A stretch of 64,000 nucleotides of DNA from Reticulitermes lucifugus (lineage: Eukaryota; Arthropoda; Insecta; Blattodea; Rhinotermitidae): assembly GCA_026260175.1 (NCBI GenBank), contig JAKCWW010000822.1:18116-82115 (forward strand), read 5' to 3'. The translations under genes and the position numbers were made by a program. Shown here in pieces: positions 11,371 through 23,600 of the stretch (its first letter is position 1; each line of letters opens with the position of its first letter). Below the pieces are notes generated by a model. It searched no databases. It was not told the DNA's origin and worked only from the letters and a program-made list of their open reading frames with translations.

Positions 11371-12784
11371 GTATTTTTAATTAACCAGTTAATAAACATG
11401 GTACAGGAGTCACTCAGAAAGAGCCAGATTTGAAACTCTTTCTATGTGGCCACACATCCGCCTACTTTAATTGACGTAACGCTTGATCGGCGCTTTTCCA
11501 AGCACGCCAAAGCAGATTATTGAACAGATTTCCAAGTACGGTACTCTGTGCAAATTTCTGCTCACCCATTTCCACACTATTTACTCGATATCGCTAAGTA
11601 AGTTAAGTCCGGTTACGTTACGTATTGTTTCTGGCTGGCTGTTATGTGAACACAGCTGGTTTCTTGGTGCACAAAGCGATCCATGTCTACTGTTGGTCAC
11701 ATTGTTTGGAAATTGTTTTCAATGCGTCAACCATATTCTGTGCAATGTAGAGTAGGTAAACAGAACACTGATTTTTAAAGTTAATTAAAGGCTTACATAC
11801 GCTACTCGTAAAAATGTTATTTATAAAATAAATAAATTGAAAAATTAACTTACTTTAAGACAGTTTATTTTAATACATTCTAAGAAGAATAAAGGCCATA
11901 TTCGCTGGTACAACACAATTATTAACAAAATAACAGAAATATTACACGGCATAGCAACGTCTTTCGTCCTGGTTCTTGAAATAACAACAGAGTTTGTACA
12001 AGAAGTTTTATATAAAATCCGGAGATATACGTGCGGATCAAAAGATATAACTTAAAAACTTGAGGCCTACGTAGGCCTATTTTAACAAATACCATCTCAA
12101 CGTGGTACAAATATTTTGTTAAAACATCAAAACAATCGGACAAATAATACAGGAGTAACTTTGAAGATAAAGTTGTCTCTGTATACGCCCCGAAGGCTCG
12201 TAGAGGGTGTGGACGTGCAGCTAGCTCGACCTTGAATTTCTTTCTTATAAGTGTGCTATACTAAATAACGTGCTTGCACGATTCAATCTCAAATTACACC
12301 AGGATGTGGTACAGGTATTTAAATTTTAATTTATTTTATGTACACTTGATATTAAAGTGGTCCAGCAGGAGGAAAATTGTAGTTAGCTTGCCAACTGCGT
12401 TTGAACGAAATCAGTGAAGTATTTTTTTTCAGGATGGAAAGCGCAGATTATCGAAGAGATTTACGGACAAGACATCCACATTATGTTTTCATTTGCTTAC
12501 TGAATACAGCCATCGCAAAAACACATCACGCCATTCAGGACACTGCGTTTGTCCAGGTCACGCCATTAATTTTCAAGTCCCTGTAGTTCCAGTAGCAGCA
12601 AATGTCTTGATGCAGTCCGCTAGGGATGGCGCTGTTGTCCCATCAACTTAACAACCCAGTTTATAGGTTAAGTTGGCAAGTTTAACAGCAGACTGCGTGT
12701 TAGAACAGCCTCATGAAGAAAGAAAAGGTCTGGCGGAGCGGCAACACCATAAACCCGTATTCATGAGCAACCCAGTTCAAATCT
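11371..12784. other. No gene recognised
   Basis: A 90-codon plus frame (11483-11755) has no recognisable domain. A short imperfect inverted repeat lies around 12608-12700 (AACTTAAC facing GTTAAGTT, and GCAGTCCGC facing GCAGACTGC); it is too weak to call an element. Confidence 0.45.
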
Positions 12785-12994
12785 CGGTTGGTTTAGTGAC
12801 AGTCCACACTGAGGTGTGGCGGTCGGTTTATTGACTGTCCTCACTGGGGACTGTCGGTCAGTTTACTGACTTTCCTCACTGAGGTATATCGGTCTGTTTA
12901 TTCATTATCCTATCTGAGGAATATCGGTCGGTTTATGCATTATCCTATCTGAGGCATATCGGTCGGTTTACTAAATGTCCTCATTGAGGTATTT
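12785..12994 (+). repeat. 35-bp minisatellite, six units
   Basis: Six consecutive units begin with CGGTYGGTTT-like sequence at 12785, 12820, 12855, 12890, 12925 and 12960, which gives an exact 35-bp period. Each unit has CGGTCGGTTTA, a variable middle, TCCTCACTGAGG or TCCTATCTGAGG, and a TATAT or TGTGG end. Units 4 and 5 are most alike (TTATCCTATCTGAGG), which suggests local duplication after the array formed. Confidence 0.9.
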
Positions 12995-15900
12995 TGTGGT
13001 TTCTTTCTCAGTCTCTCCAGATAATTACTGAGAAGAGCTGTGGCCACTCCCGTCAGAACAATTACCAAAACTTGCAAAGGAATGTGCCACATTCATTCTC
13101 TATCATGAAAATGAAGACAATGTGTTCCTCCAAAAAGTAGAAGTGAAAACCGTTCCAAATTTTAGAGGAATCTCTACAATTTGTATTCTAAAATTTATTT
13201 TTGGAATTTTACTTTCTTACTTTAAACACGCCCTCGAAGTAATTTATTGTTACTTAAATTATGTTACTGGTAAAAATCTATGACTCTGTAATACTTTCGT
13301 AATTTATTTGTGGTCCAAAAGGCTATATGTAACCTTCTTTCGTCTGGTGAATAGCATTTCAGTAGACATTAATTTTGTTTCATCAGTCCTCGCTTCTCTG
13401 CCATTTGGTAATGATGGTGCACCAAGAGCTTTCTTGCACGTATAGAGACAAAAGGAGGTTTGAAAATTTGGTTTATGATATCCAAGATTTCATTAATTTA
13501 AGTATTTCTTAAGATAAAACATATGAATGACATTGTTCACACTTTACAATACTTCTAATTCTTCTTAGAGCTAATTATATGCTCACGAGCAACAAAACCG
13601 AAATTTTGATTGTATTTTGATCTGTGGAATATCATAAAGAATTTATTATGGCCAAACTTTGTAGATTCCTAACTCAGCTATAATTTTCCGACAATTTTTA
13701 GAAGGCATAAGGTACAATCAGTTTCCGTTATCATTATGTACTAAATATTGTTTCATCTTTTTGTATGTATCTTGTCTAAACCAACGAGAAAATACCGATC
13801 GAGATACAGCCGAATAGCTCTCCCTTATGTCGGTGGTGGGCGGAAGTTTAGATTACGTATCCTCTCCAGAGACCAAAAGACAGGAGCCCTAATAATGAAT
13901 TTGCTAACCATAGAAGGACAGCCGGCAAAACTACATTGCTCAGGAATTGTTATGTAATTACAACAGAACTGCTCGAATACTTTGTGACAATCTGTAGAGT
14001 ATTATAAAGAAAACGTAATATGCATAAAAATAAAACGAAATCAGACGTTCCACAGCACTATTTAATTCGTTCTTATAGCTAAGCTAAGTCTGCGATTTTA
14101 AAGTAAACTCTGGATAAGGGGAACAGAACAGAATATTTTCACTGCAGGAGGAAAGCCACGATAGAGAAAAACGAAAGAAGAAAATAAAATGTCTACCGGT
14201 ATTAAATTGGAAAAATTCTGTAAATAGCATGAAGAATATGAGACTCCCATAATTATCATACCCACACAATAAAAAAAACAGCGAAGAGTGGGAAGACGAA
14301 AGTGGGCAGAAAGACCATCTTTAAAACTTATGAATATGGGAACAAGCGTTAGCATCAAGTCCTTGAGCAGGAAGGAAAAAATAAAAGAAAAATGAGTAAA
14401 ATTTAACACATACGCTGACGGAAAATAAACATCTATGAACATATACATGTCTATAAGTGGACCGAAAATAAATTAGAAGAATGGCGAAGGTAGAACTACA
14501 TGTCCTTAGAGCGATCGCATCATAAACCTTTCGGAATGACGGATCTTGAAGGAAGATAGAGAAGAATTGAGAATAACAACTATCAAAACAATAACAAAAC
14601 TAATTAAAATATGGCTATAATATATGAGGAGAATGTAAGAAACCGAAAGGCTAAGTAAGCTGCTTTATCAGCGAAATTCAAAGATTAGGCGATGACGCCA
14701 GAATTCTTAAAAATCGTCGTAAATATTTAAATTTCAAATATTTCAGAACACCCAAGCCTTCTGCGATTTGATGCTGTTTCGTATGGCTTATAGTTTCCGG
14801 CGCCTCCTGGGGTCAAGCAGTCTAACATCAATAGTGCACCATTTACTCCCTGAGCTGTAACGACAAGCCTTATACGTGCAACCCAAGTTCCACAGTACGG
14901 CATTTTGTCTTGCAGTTACAGCGTAAGTAACTCCACGTAATCTACTTTGCTGACCGGCCTTTATGGTGATTCGATTATGGATACGGAACTTTCGCAATGG
15001 CCTTTTATGCCGATCCAATTTGCGCTTAAACTTTTAGAAACCCTTCTTACGACACAAAATGAACTCACATTGGTTGCGGAAAATTAGCATAAAGTGGACT
15101 TCAAAATAGGCTGTTTGTACACTTGTAACCATTTTGATTTAGGATAAGTAAATTTTACATACTATGCGTAAAACAGATAATGACATTCATCTTAAAGACA
15201 AATTTAAAATACCTCAGAACTTATAATCACAGAATTCACTCTTGAATGATTTTTAAAGTGCAGGAAGAAGCATATTCAAGGTAGAGTTCTCGCCGAAATC
15301 AGAATCGTACTCGCTATTATTGGAATACATGCATCATTCTGTAACGGTTCCATCAATCTACTCTTCACACATCTCATTCATCTTCAGCCATACATCTTAC
15401 TGTAGTTTTTAACATGATTCATACTTCCAGTACTTTCAGTAATGCCAAACATTTACATCTCATATCTTTATTCTCATATGCAGGTAAAATTACTTTGTCT
15501 ATTTCCCGTAGTTTTAAAATACAGGTAGTTTGTAGCGATTAATAATTTAAAACATGACTGAAGCACGAAATGAAAGAGACACTGTGGAAGTTTCCGGGTG
15601 TTGTTAATATGAGTCTGTTGATCGCTCCGCACATCCCAGCCTTTTTAATTTTTGTACAATCTTCAGCCGATACCGTCCACCTACTCTCCTCCTCTTCCTT
15701 TAGATCTGCTGCGTAAGTATTTCACAACACAAAATATATTACGGTGCTGTGGTTTACACATATTCTCAACCCTTAAGCTGGAGGACCACTTCTTGTCGCT
15801 GTTCGCAACTTGTTATTCAACGTAATTGCAACTACCTTCCCTACCTGGAGACTGTCTTCTCCATTCGCACCTCGAGGACGTGTGATGCTGTATGGTAAGG

Positions 15901-17084
15901 GGCCCACATCACAGTAGCCGTTACTTAAATATTCTCTGCGTATTTAGCATCGTACACCATGTCCCCATCAGCTGTTAACCAATGTGGCCTGCTACGATAC
16001 GATGCATTCCATCTCTTCAGCGGTCGTTGTAAACTTCTCTTTCGTCTGGTGTTGTAAGCTAATATGTTTAGAAATTTTTCGTTTCCTTGTCGTGCTGTTT
16101 ATAATAAGAAATTTGCAAGCAAAATATTATTCTATCAGTTGGTTGCTGACAAAATCGGAGAGCCTAGGGTAGAGCTGCTGCCTCCGCACAGACTGTCATG
16201 TGCTGCTTAACCACACACTGATGCAATATTGGAACATGGAATTGAATTAATTTCGAATCTCAGTGATATGTACAGCACTTGCATCTACAATTACCCGAAA
16301 GGTTTTCAGGGCTTCGTCTTAAACTATCGTCGAAAAAAGTACACTGTACGTCCAAAGAAGTCTTTAAAACATGGATTATGGGCTTTCGTACTAAGGATAT
16401 CCGTTTATAAATTATCAGCTCAGTGCTCTGGAGGAAGGTGCAGCAGTTTCAGATGATATGGCTGTAATGAAGGGTGTCGGCATGAAATATTAAACTTTCG
16501 CACAGCCCACAGCATAATAAAGTATAAACAGACGTAGTGACTGCCAGCACCGTTGTTACTATGACGAAAGGTGAAGTTTCACTACAACTTGCAACAATCA
16601 TTATTTCAATACTTCCTACAATGTCCTTATTTCCGCATACCAACCATTTTACATTTAATAAAGGATTTTGAAAATGTCCTAACATTATTATGGGAGAATT
16701 TTCATTCTACATTGCAGGCTTCATTTAATACGACATTCTAAATTCGTAAGTACTTTATAACAACCATCCGCATACAACCACAGTCAAGGACTTCAAAATG
16801 TGATTATGTTCAGATGCTTATTATTGACTTACTATAACTATTATACAACGGACCCAGCACATTAAGTGTCCATTGTGTTCCCTTGAACAAGACAACAGAA
16901 CCAGAGTTGTTAACGTCTTCTTTACCATTTATCTAGAAAACTGACACCGACCCGAGGAAAACCTCCTAACAATGGATCATTATATGACTAAAATCACAGA
17001 AGAGTAATCTCATAACTTCACAGTAAATTGACAATCACTACTGAAGAAAGAGGGTGAGAAAATTAATAAATAATAATACGCGTG
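12995..17084. other. Long stretch with nothing recognised
   Basis: About 4 kb of AT-rich DNA. The plus strand is purine-rich around 14100-14480, which again yields hydrophobic minus-strand frames. I see no retrotransposon, transposase, SINE or RNA signal here. Confidence 0.45.
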
Positions 17085-17270
17085 TTTAGCTCAGTTAGTA
17101 CAGTGTCTGGTGCAGCCGCGTCCAGAGTGACTGATGGGTCCATTCAGCCACCTATTCAATGGGTACCGAGAACCCTTTCCAAAACGTAAAGCGATCGTGG
17201 CGTGGAGTTCAAACTCCTATCTAGTGCCAACGTTAAGAATTCCTGGAGCTGTACCTTCAACCTTCCATGA
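17085..17270 (+). mobile_element. SINE-1 copy, variant head
   Basis: The head GCGTGTTTAGCTCAGTTAGT resembles the A-box side of a tRNA, but the following anticodon and T-arm regions do not fold as one. The body then matches SINE-1: CCACCTATTCAATGGGTACC (17149-17168), GCGATCGTGGCGTGGAG, CTAGTGCCAACGTTAAGAAT and a CTTCAACCTTCCATGA end. Confidence 0.65.
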
Positions 17271-18101
17271 TGTTGTGCTTACCCCGTTATAGCACAGTGG
17301 TATGCTGTATATGCAACCTGCTTTAACGTTTAAAACGCCTGCATATTTCCTGCAAACTTTTCATATGTTTCTCACGATTCTCAAAATTTTATCCTCAAAA
17401 ATTCTTAACGGCCTGGACTTTGTGATTGAGACACATTTATTTACTGTCAGGTAAGAACTCAATTCTTACACATGCCCCTTTATTTACCTTCATTTCAGGA
17501 TTAGCAGGTTTAATTACACACTGAGTGTACGCGGTTTCTTTCAGAAGTCCATCAAGCTGGTAAAGGTACTGCCTATTTTCGTTTTCATTATCATTTCCAC
17601 ATATGTTCGTTACTGGATTTATCCTCAGTCATGCCGAGTGGAATCCACATCTTCATACCTCATTTCTACAATATCCATTTTAGTATAGCTAATACTTTCT
17701 CTAGCCAAGGTATCCAAGCCTAAATTTTAAGACGAAATTTTGTATTGATATTTTACATATTCTATGCATTTTCAATCATCTTGCCTCTCTGTGTAACTCT
17801 TCAGTAGGCTAAAACTACTCGAAGAATACTAGACAAGGTGCACAGACTTCGTAACGCTGTCCTTCTGTCTGAAAACGAAATACACAATTCATTCCCATCG
17901 TTCGCTCGCGACGGTCCCTCGCGCAAACGCTCGAAGTAGAGTAATACTATTGTATTATTGTACTCTGCATTGTCTGGAGTATCAGAAATACATCGATTTT
18001 GTGACAAGGTATTGCTGCTGCAGTACGTCATTACGTATAACCTACCTGTACTTGGTAACACGAAAAAGGAAATTCAAATATTTGTTAAAGACACTTTCTG
18101 A
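17271..18101. other. Nothing recognised
   Basis: AT-rich sequence without a supportable gene or repeat. Confidence 0.45.
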
Positions 18102-18400
18102 GAGCCGGCATAGCGTATTCGGTATAGCGACTAGGCTAAGGGCCGTACAACCGAGAAATTGCGGTTCGATTCCCGGCCGATGCAGAAGGTTTTCTCTTCT
18201 GCAAAGCATTCAGACCAGTTCTGGGTCCACCCAGCCTACTGTTTATTGGGTAACGGCGTTATTTCCCTCACGATAAAGTCGCTGGGGCGTGAAGCTGAAC
18301 ACTCACCTCCATCTAGAGCTGAGTTGACATATGAGTAGAGCTATACTCTCACTCAACCACATGCCTTCATAGCGTGCACAAGAAAAAATGTGGCCTTTGC
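18102..18400 (+). mobile_element. SINE-1 copy, nearly full length
   Basis: The head GCCGGCATAGCGTATTCGG (A-box region) and GGTTCGATTCCCGGCCG (B box, 18163-18179) are well preserved. The body has CCACCCAGCCTACTGTTTAT, GTCGCTGGGGCGTGAAGCTG and ACTCACCTCCATCTAGAGC, and the 3' part has CATGCCTTCATAGCGTGCAC. Its order of blocks matches the reverse complement of 32942-33226, so the two define the family. Confidence 0.85.
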
Positions 18401-18834
18401 CTATTAAGGGCATTTTTCAAAAGTTAATCCCAGAGAATAAATTATGAATGCGCGTTATATCTGGCTAAAGAAAGAAACGCGTAATTACTTTAAGTCAGTG
18501 TAAGGAACCAGAAACGGAAAATTTGACTCCGTGGAGGTGACTCTATTAGAAGTAATGTTCCGTAACATTTCATATTCTTCTGTAAACTACGATTGAGCCA
18601 TAGTAAAACCTATAGAAACACTCCGATGCAATATTCCGTGTCGAATACACCACTGTAGGGAATTGATACGTTAATTCGCTGTTTGCTCAGACAAAATAGT
18701 GGAAGTTTCAGTGACTTTGCATTTAGCTAATAAATACTAACAGAACATCCACCAATATTTCGCAGCTATATACCCTTCAAACGTGATGTCCATACACTCC
18801 GTCCTGTGCCATGCAGGCAGTTGTTCTTGATACT

Positions 18835-18910
18835 GGCGAGGTTTGAGGATTTAATGGCAGTGACTACGACGAACATCAAAGTAAATGACTGGTTATGGAA
18901 GCATCATGTT
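18835..18910 (+). repeat. Fragment of FWDVTP-type repeat (5' part)
   Basis: The translation A-R-F-E-D-L-M-A-V-T-T resembles the leader of a short repeat whose next words are usually F-W-D-V-T-P. That second part appears on the opposite strand 300-400 bp away (19170-19290). It is recognised from memory only. It is not a gene. Confidence 0.35.
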
Positions 18911-19169
18911 CCTCTGAAACGCCAGCCCATTCCTACTAGACAAATATTTATCAACCGGGGTTTCGCGAGTTGCGTATATTCTACTCAGTACAGCATAAAT
19001 TTTATCCCCCTTTGGGGTTTTCCTAATCTTAGTTTTATTATCATTGCTTATAGGAAAATTACTTTACTACTTTAAATTCTTTGTTCACTTAAGAAAGCTT
19101 TTTTTCACAACGCCCTCTTTGTAAATGTTACCGCGAATTATACCTAGGGATCCGAGAATTGAGATAATT

Positions 19170-19290
19170 TTAGGGTAGAGTTCCGCCGAATTAGTGAGAC
19201 TTTGTAAGGGGTCCGCAGTACTAGAAATCTTAATAAATACCGTACTAGACCATATGGCGTCACATCCCAGAAGAAAGTAGTCCTCAGATC
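19170..19290 (-). repeat. Fragment of FWDVTP-type repeat
   Basis: On the minus strand the sequence reads T-F-F-W-D-V-T-P-Y-G-L-V-R-Y-L, the signature of a short interspersed repeat that generates many spurious insect proteins. Stops in the other frames and the lack of a start or domain argue against a real product. Confidence 0.4.
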
Positions 19291-19300
19291 CGCTCGCGCG

Positions 19301-20297
19301 AACGGGCCCCATGGGTCAGTGGGCTCCAAAATTACTAAAATTTATTACGAGTTCTTTAGGACTGGATTTCGTCCTTCTGACAGAAAGCAGTATTCTGGGT
19401 CATGTTATTAAAATATCTGGCAGTAATTTCACTAATAATTGCAGCGGGCTCCCGATTATTAAGTTTAGGGGGGGGAACAGTATTCTATACCACTGTGCGG
19501 AACATTCCCCACAGATTAAAAATACGTACACACAGTATTCTTCGTCGTCCGTGCAGGCGTATTGCTCCTATCATTCTCAACAGTACAGCAAGGTTATCAA
19601 ATGAAAAGTGGCCTAACATATACCCCACATTCTCTAATTTTTATGAGAAAGCATAATCAACTTATCTACTAAGCAAACCACTTCACCTTACCATCGAAAA
19701 TGATGTGTATGTAGGCCTACCAACCAGCACCATTCAACGAAGGCATCTAAGGTTAATGGAAGTATATACACGCACAGTATCCTTGGATTGTTAAGTAGAC
19801 AGAAGTGAGTGGTTAGCTTCAGGCTCCAGCCGGTTTCTTCCAGTGAAGTTGAACCCCGTATCTGTGCGAAAGGAGGCTGGGTGGATCTAGGAGCCGGTCT
19901 AGAATAGCGAAAATCGAAATGCCTATTTCGCCACACTGTCTAGCCTATTCACTTACTGAGACAGTCCCGCCCATACGGCGTGTTCTCGTGTGGTTTCATG
20001 TTCTCTGCGTCGCGTATGAGAACATGGTACTAAAGTTTTGTTTGTATCTGAGGCAACTTCCAAGACACGTGTCAGGGAATGCCAGAATGTAGGCACTAAC
20101 ATGATAATCCAGTGCCCCTTGCTTAGAACACAAACACACCTATATTTTGTTCTGGTTGTGGAAATAGACCTATCTGCATAAGTACTTCGAGAGACTTTCA
20201 AGCAGTTCTATGTACTTACGTAAAGGCGCTTATTTCGGTGTTCCCTCCCACCATGTCCGGACATCCGACAGAATTTCACATTTAATAACTACATTTC
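19301..20297. other. Nothing recognised
   Basis: No gene. One TAGGCCTA palindrome occurs at 19712-19719; it is part of a window-wide excess of that octamer. Confidence 0.45.
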
Positions 20298-20578
20298 AGG
20301 TAGCCGAGATAGCGTAGTTGATACAGCTGGACGGTTGGGGTTCTAACCCTGCTGGGCGCGAGATCTTCCGCACCCGTCCAGACCGGTCCACCCAACCTTT
20401 TGTAAACTCGGTACGGGTTCTCTTTCCCGGCGGTAAAGCGGCCGGGGCATGACGTTAACGACCCAACCACTTCTAGCGCCGAGGTTAAAGAAAGGGTAGA
20501 GTTACACCTCTATCCCCCCCCTCTGCACCTTCATGGCACATTATAGGGAGAACATTACCTTTACCTTGACCCTTAACT
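20298..20578 (+). mobile_element. SINE-1 copy, full length
   Basis: Starts GTAGCCGAGATAGCGTAGTT and has GGGGTTCTAACCCTGCTGGG as a B-box derivative. The body is GACCGGTCCACCCAACC, CTTTCCCGGCGGTAAAGCGG, CCGGGGCATGACG, CTTCTAGCGCCGAGGTTAAAG; the end is CACCTTCATGGCAC, GGGAGAACATTACC and TTTACCTT, the same tail as other copies. Confidence 0.85.
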
Positions 20579-20784
20579 TTAATAATTATTTTTCATTTTA
20601 CGAGCCTTTCCGAATTTTTTGGTAAATGAAACTTGATTTAGCCACTTTAAAGTTTTCCAAATTATGTGGCTTTACAGGGCCTACTTGCACAGTATCATGT
20701 AAGACAATTTTCACTCTCTGCGGTGTATCTGACAACACCAACGTTTCGATAATTAATTTTACTGCTGTCTTTGTATTTTTTTCC

Positions 20785-21022
20785 ATGGCTCGACAGCCCC
20801 AGTGTGCGTAGGCATCCTATATGAGGTTTCGAGATTGAGCTCATGTAGACATACCATACTCGGTAGGATCCCTCTGGACGAGTGATCGGTCCCTTGCAGA
20901 GACCTCTACTTGACAACACACAGCACTCAAAAGAGACAGATATCCATGCCCAGGCGGAATTCGAGCCCGCAATACCAGCAAGCGAGCGGCCGCAGACCCA
21001 CGCCTTAGACGGCGCGGGTTGT
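20785..21022 (-). mobile_element. SINE-2 copy, full length
   Basis: Read on the minus strand, the head is a GGCCGCTCGC-type segment next to GCCGTCTAAGGCGTGGGTCT, which resembles the A-box half of a Leu/Ser-type tRNA; the B box is in GCGGGCTCGAATTCCGCC. The body holds the complement of CTACTTGACAACACACAGCA and ends in the complement of CCATGGCTCGACAGCCCC. It aligns with 29506-29757 almost end to end. Confidence 0.8.
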
Positions 21023-21289
21023 CTTTGTATGATCGATAGTAACTGTAATTACTAAATTTAATTTACAAGGTTAATGGCAACGATAAACTCGGTTCCATTT
21101 GAACACTAGCGTAGTAAGCTAACCACTAAACCACGTGAGGACGGAATTTCATCTACCGTCCGAAACGTCTTGTATTTGAAATAAAGACCCATCACAGAGA
21201 ATATCGTCCAACTTGTAGTATAATAAATCAATAATTTTCATACATGTTTCAGAAAATGCTTATATTACATAAAATAGTAATTGACTGAT

Positions 21290-21572
21290 AGGCCACTCGG
21301 TGTGTTGTAGCTTGTAAGTGTATAATCATCCTCATCCGGGCTTCAAATCCCGGCACAGGTAAGTAATTTTCCTCTTCTTCAAAAAATCCAGACAGGCTGT
21401 GGGACCGCCCATTCTCCTATTCAATGAGTACCGGGGACTCTTTCCCCGACCTTAAAGCGGCTGGACCGTAATGCTGACTACTCATCTCCCTTTAGTATTA
21501 AGGTTAGAATGAATGGATATATAACTCCACTTCCCCTATATGCCTTCAACATGTGTACAGGGACAACTTTAC
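21290..21572 (+). mobile_element. SINE-1 copy
   Basis: The head is more diverged (GGCTTCAAATCCCGGCACAG as B-box region, 21338-21357). The body is clear: CCATTCTCCTATTCAATGAG, TACCGGGGACTCTTTCCCC, CTTAAAGCGGCTGGACCGTA, ACTCATCTCCC. The 3' end has ATGCCTTCAACATGTGTACA and GGACAACTTTAC. Confidence 0.8.
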
Positions 21573-22083
21573 ATTTTTACTTTTCCGTAGAATAGATAAA
21601 CAAATAAATAAATTTTGTACCCTTAGCATTAGTCGGAATAGAGACAATTAAGAGCCGAACATCTGGGGCCTGGGAAATGCAAGAAATGGACATGGAATTT
21701 AAGCGTGGAATACTCTTCTAAAGTAGAAAATTGGAAGACAATTTGATAACACAATATGTATTAGGAAAATAATTTGTTAAAACGAGGTAGGTGGTAGTGA
21801 CTAATGACTGGTTTTGATATTACTGGATTTTATGGACAGAGATTTCGATTGTGGGAAAGTCTTAATAAATACTTTAATTAAAATTCAGACTTATGTGAAT
21901 AATAAGTTAAATGGTAAATAATGGAAAGTCTCCAACATAACTCTGGTGCAACGAATCAACCACAGACGAAGCCTTAGAGAATCGCGTATGAATTGCTGGA
22001 ATTCTACAAAAAAAATTAGGTGAATGCCCAGGTACGCAAATATGTACATATATACATACATACACAAATACGAGTACATAAAC

Positions 22084-22106
22084 ACACACACACACACATA
22101 CACACG
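22084..22106 (+). repeat. (CA)n microsatellite
   Basis: About ten CA units with one CATA interruption, within a longer region of TACATA-like repeats beginning near 22045. Confidence 0.9.
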
Positions 22107-22311
22107 CTCATTAGTAGGCCTACAAAAAAGTGCTACGTTGTAAGGTATGATGATGTAGGGCTGAATTTTCCTAAAGCCTATATTAACATAAATTGTTGTA
22201 CACAGTTTCGTGAGTCTCAGATATATTATATATCATTGCTTGTAGCAAGAATGTAAGAATTTGGAAAAAGACGAAGATGGCTTATTTCAGATTAATACTT
22301 TGGCATTCACA

Positions 22312-22366
22312 TGAACTGACTGAGGAAAACCATGAAAAACGTATTCAGGATAGTCGGAACTAATAC
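22312..22366 (+). repeat. Repeat K fragment, weak
   Basis: GACTGAGGAAAACCATGAAA followed by ACGTATTCAGGATAGTCGG resembles the fragment at 6176 (GACTGAGGAAATCAGCGAAA, then GATAGTCG). Only about 50 bp can be matched. Confidence 0.35.
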
Positions 22367-23400
22367 TGCCTTGACTGGAAAAGAGTACATGTGTAAATCA
22401 AGTCTACAGCTCTGCCGCTACACCAGAATGCTCAGTGAATAATATCTGAAGGTACTTGAAATGAGTTCTATGGCGTATGTTAATGTAGTAACCTACTTTA
22501 TGTTGGCCTGAAATGTGGAAAAAATTGGATGATAATGTCAGAACAGAGAATGTCGGATAGAACTTGGGGAAAAAAGGAAGCAACGATAATTTTTCACATG
22601 TCACCCAGTATACGTAAGACTGGTGCTCATATGAAGACGTTGGGTAAACATATATATCATTTTTTGTTTCAGTTAAATTACCTCATGAGAATACTGTGTA
22701 CAGCTACAATAAATGTGTAAACCTCTCTTTATTTCTTAAAAATTACTTTTGCACCTTCAATAATAATTTAAAGTAATTTTCGTAGAAATTGTATTCATTC
22801 GATATTCTTAATCCGTTCTTTACATTCAGACTACATCACGCATGCAATGCCATAATAACTCAGAAATGTAAGTATCTTTCCGCCAGTGAAAGAGGCCAAC
22901 GTATTGGGTTCCTTGAAATGTGGCACAGACTGTCATCAGAAATTAGCTCCATTCTGCACAATACATCAAACATCCCTGCTGCCAAACAAATAATATGACT
23001 TTGATTGACGGACGCACATAAAGGAAGGATTACATGATACTAAAAGAATATTCAATTCACAAGGATTGTATTACTTTCTAAGACGGCAAACGTAATTCAG
23101 TTAATGTTTTTCTAATGAAACACAATCTTACTAAGCAGTTTCTTTCAAAGGGGGCTTTATTTTCCTCAGTATTAAAATTCTCCATTCAAATATTTTAAAT
23201 CCTTAGAGATGCTTACAAAATAACAAAGTTCATGCTACATACTTTACTGTAGCCTAAGAAAGAAACGGAATAACGCTTTGGAATTCACTATCCAGTGTTA
23301 TTAGACTATTCCATATTCCAAACACTTCCCTATTATTAAATTCTGATAAAACATCTGAAAACATTTCGCAGAATTCTTGGATCTTACGTGTTGTACAAAA

Positions 23401-23600
23401 TGAGGTCCGGAAAGTAAGGTAATACAATTGTGGTAAGAATTTAAATCATACCATTACGACATTACACGACAATAAAGGCACCGATTTGTGTTACTTTTCA
23501 ACACAACCTCTACAGGAATGTTATTCACTGCAGAACGCCCGAACAGTGCCTGAAATTTATTGTTACTAGCGACCTTGTAGTTGGTTCAAGGTTGCGCCTT
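23401..23600 (-). mobile_element. Possible 3' end of a mariner-type transposon
   Basis: The left edge GAGGTCCGGAAAGTAAGGT resembles a mariner terminal repeat. Just inside, on the minus strand, a frame reads C-R-G-C-V-E-K and then a stop, which fits the usual G-x-Y-V-E-K ending of many mariner transposases close to their 3' terminal repeat. No opposite terminal repeat or catalytic region is visible within 1.5 kb, so at best it is a truncated relic. The match is short and could be chance. Confidence 0.35.

Larger units (their letters stand above)
21573..23400. other. No gene recognised
   Basis: Contains a (CA)n run at 22084-22106 inside an AC/AT-rich stretch, a TAGGCCTA at 22115-22122 and a weak Repeat K fragment near 22314. 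The minus-strand frames at 21891-22103 are translations of the CA/TA repeats. Confidence 0.45.

Noticed and set aside
12605-12705. Further small inverted-repeat element
   Set aside because: Only short complementary words (8-9 bp) with gaps; well within chance for AT-rich DNA.
12785-12994. CRISPR array, suggested by regular 35-bp spacing
   Set aside because: The whole unit is repeated without unique spacers, and the context is eukaryotic.
14098-14448. 116-codon minus-strand frame with hydrophobic stretches
   Set aside because: Again opposite a purine-rich strand; no conserved motif or signal peptide context.
17085-17160. tRNA gene suggested by GTTTAGCTCAGTTAGT
   Set aside because: The anticodon and T-arm parts do not follow; the sequence runs into the SINE-1 body. 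Other B-box sites in the window are also SINE heads.
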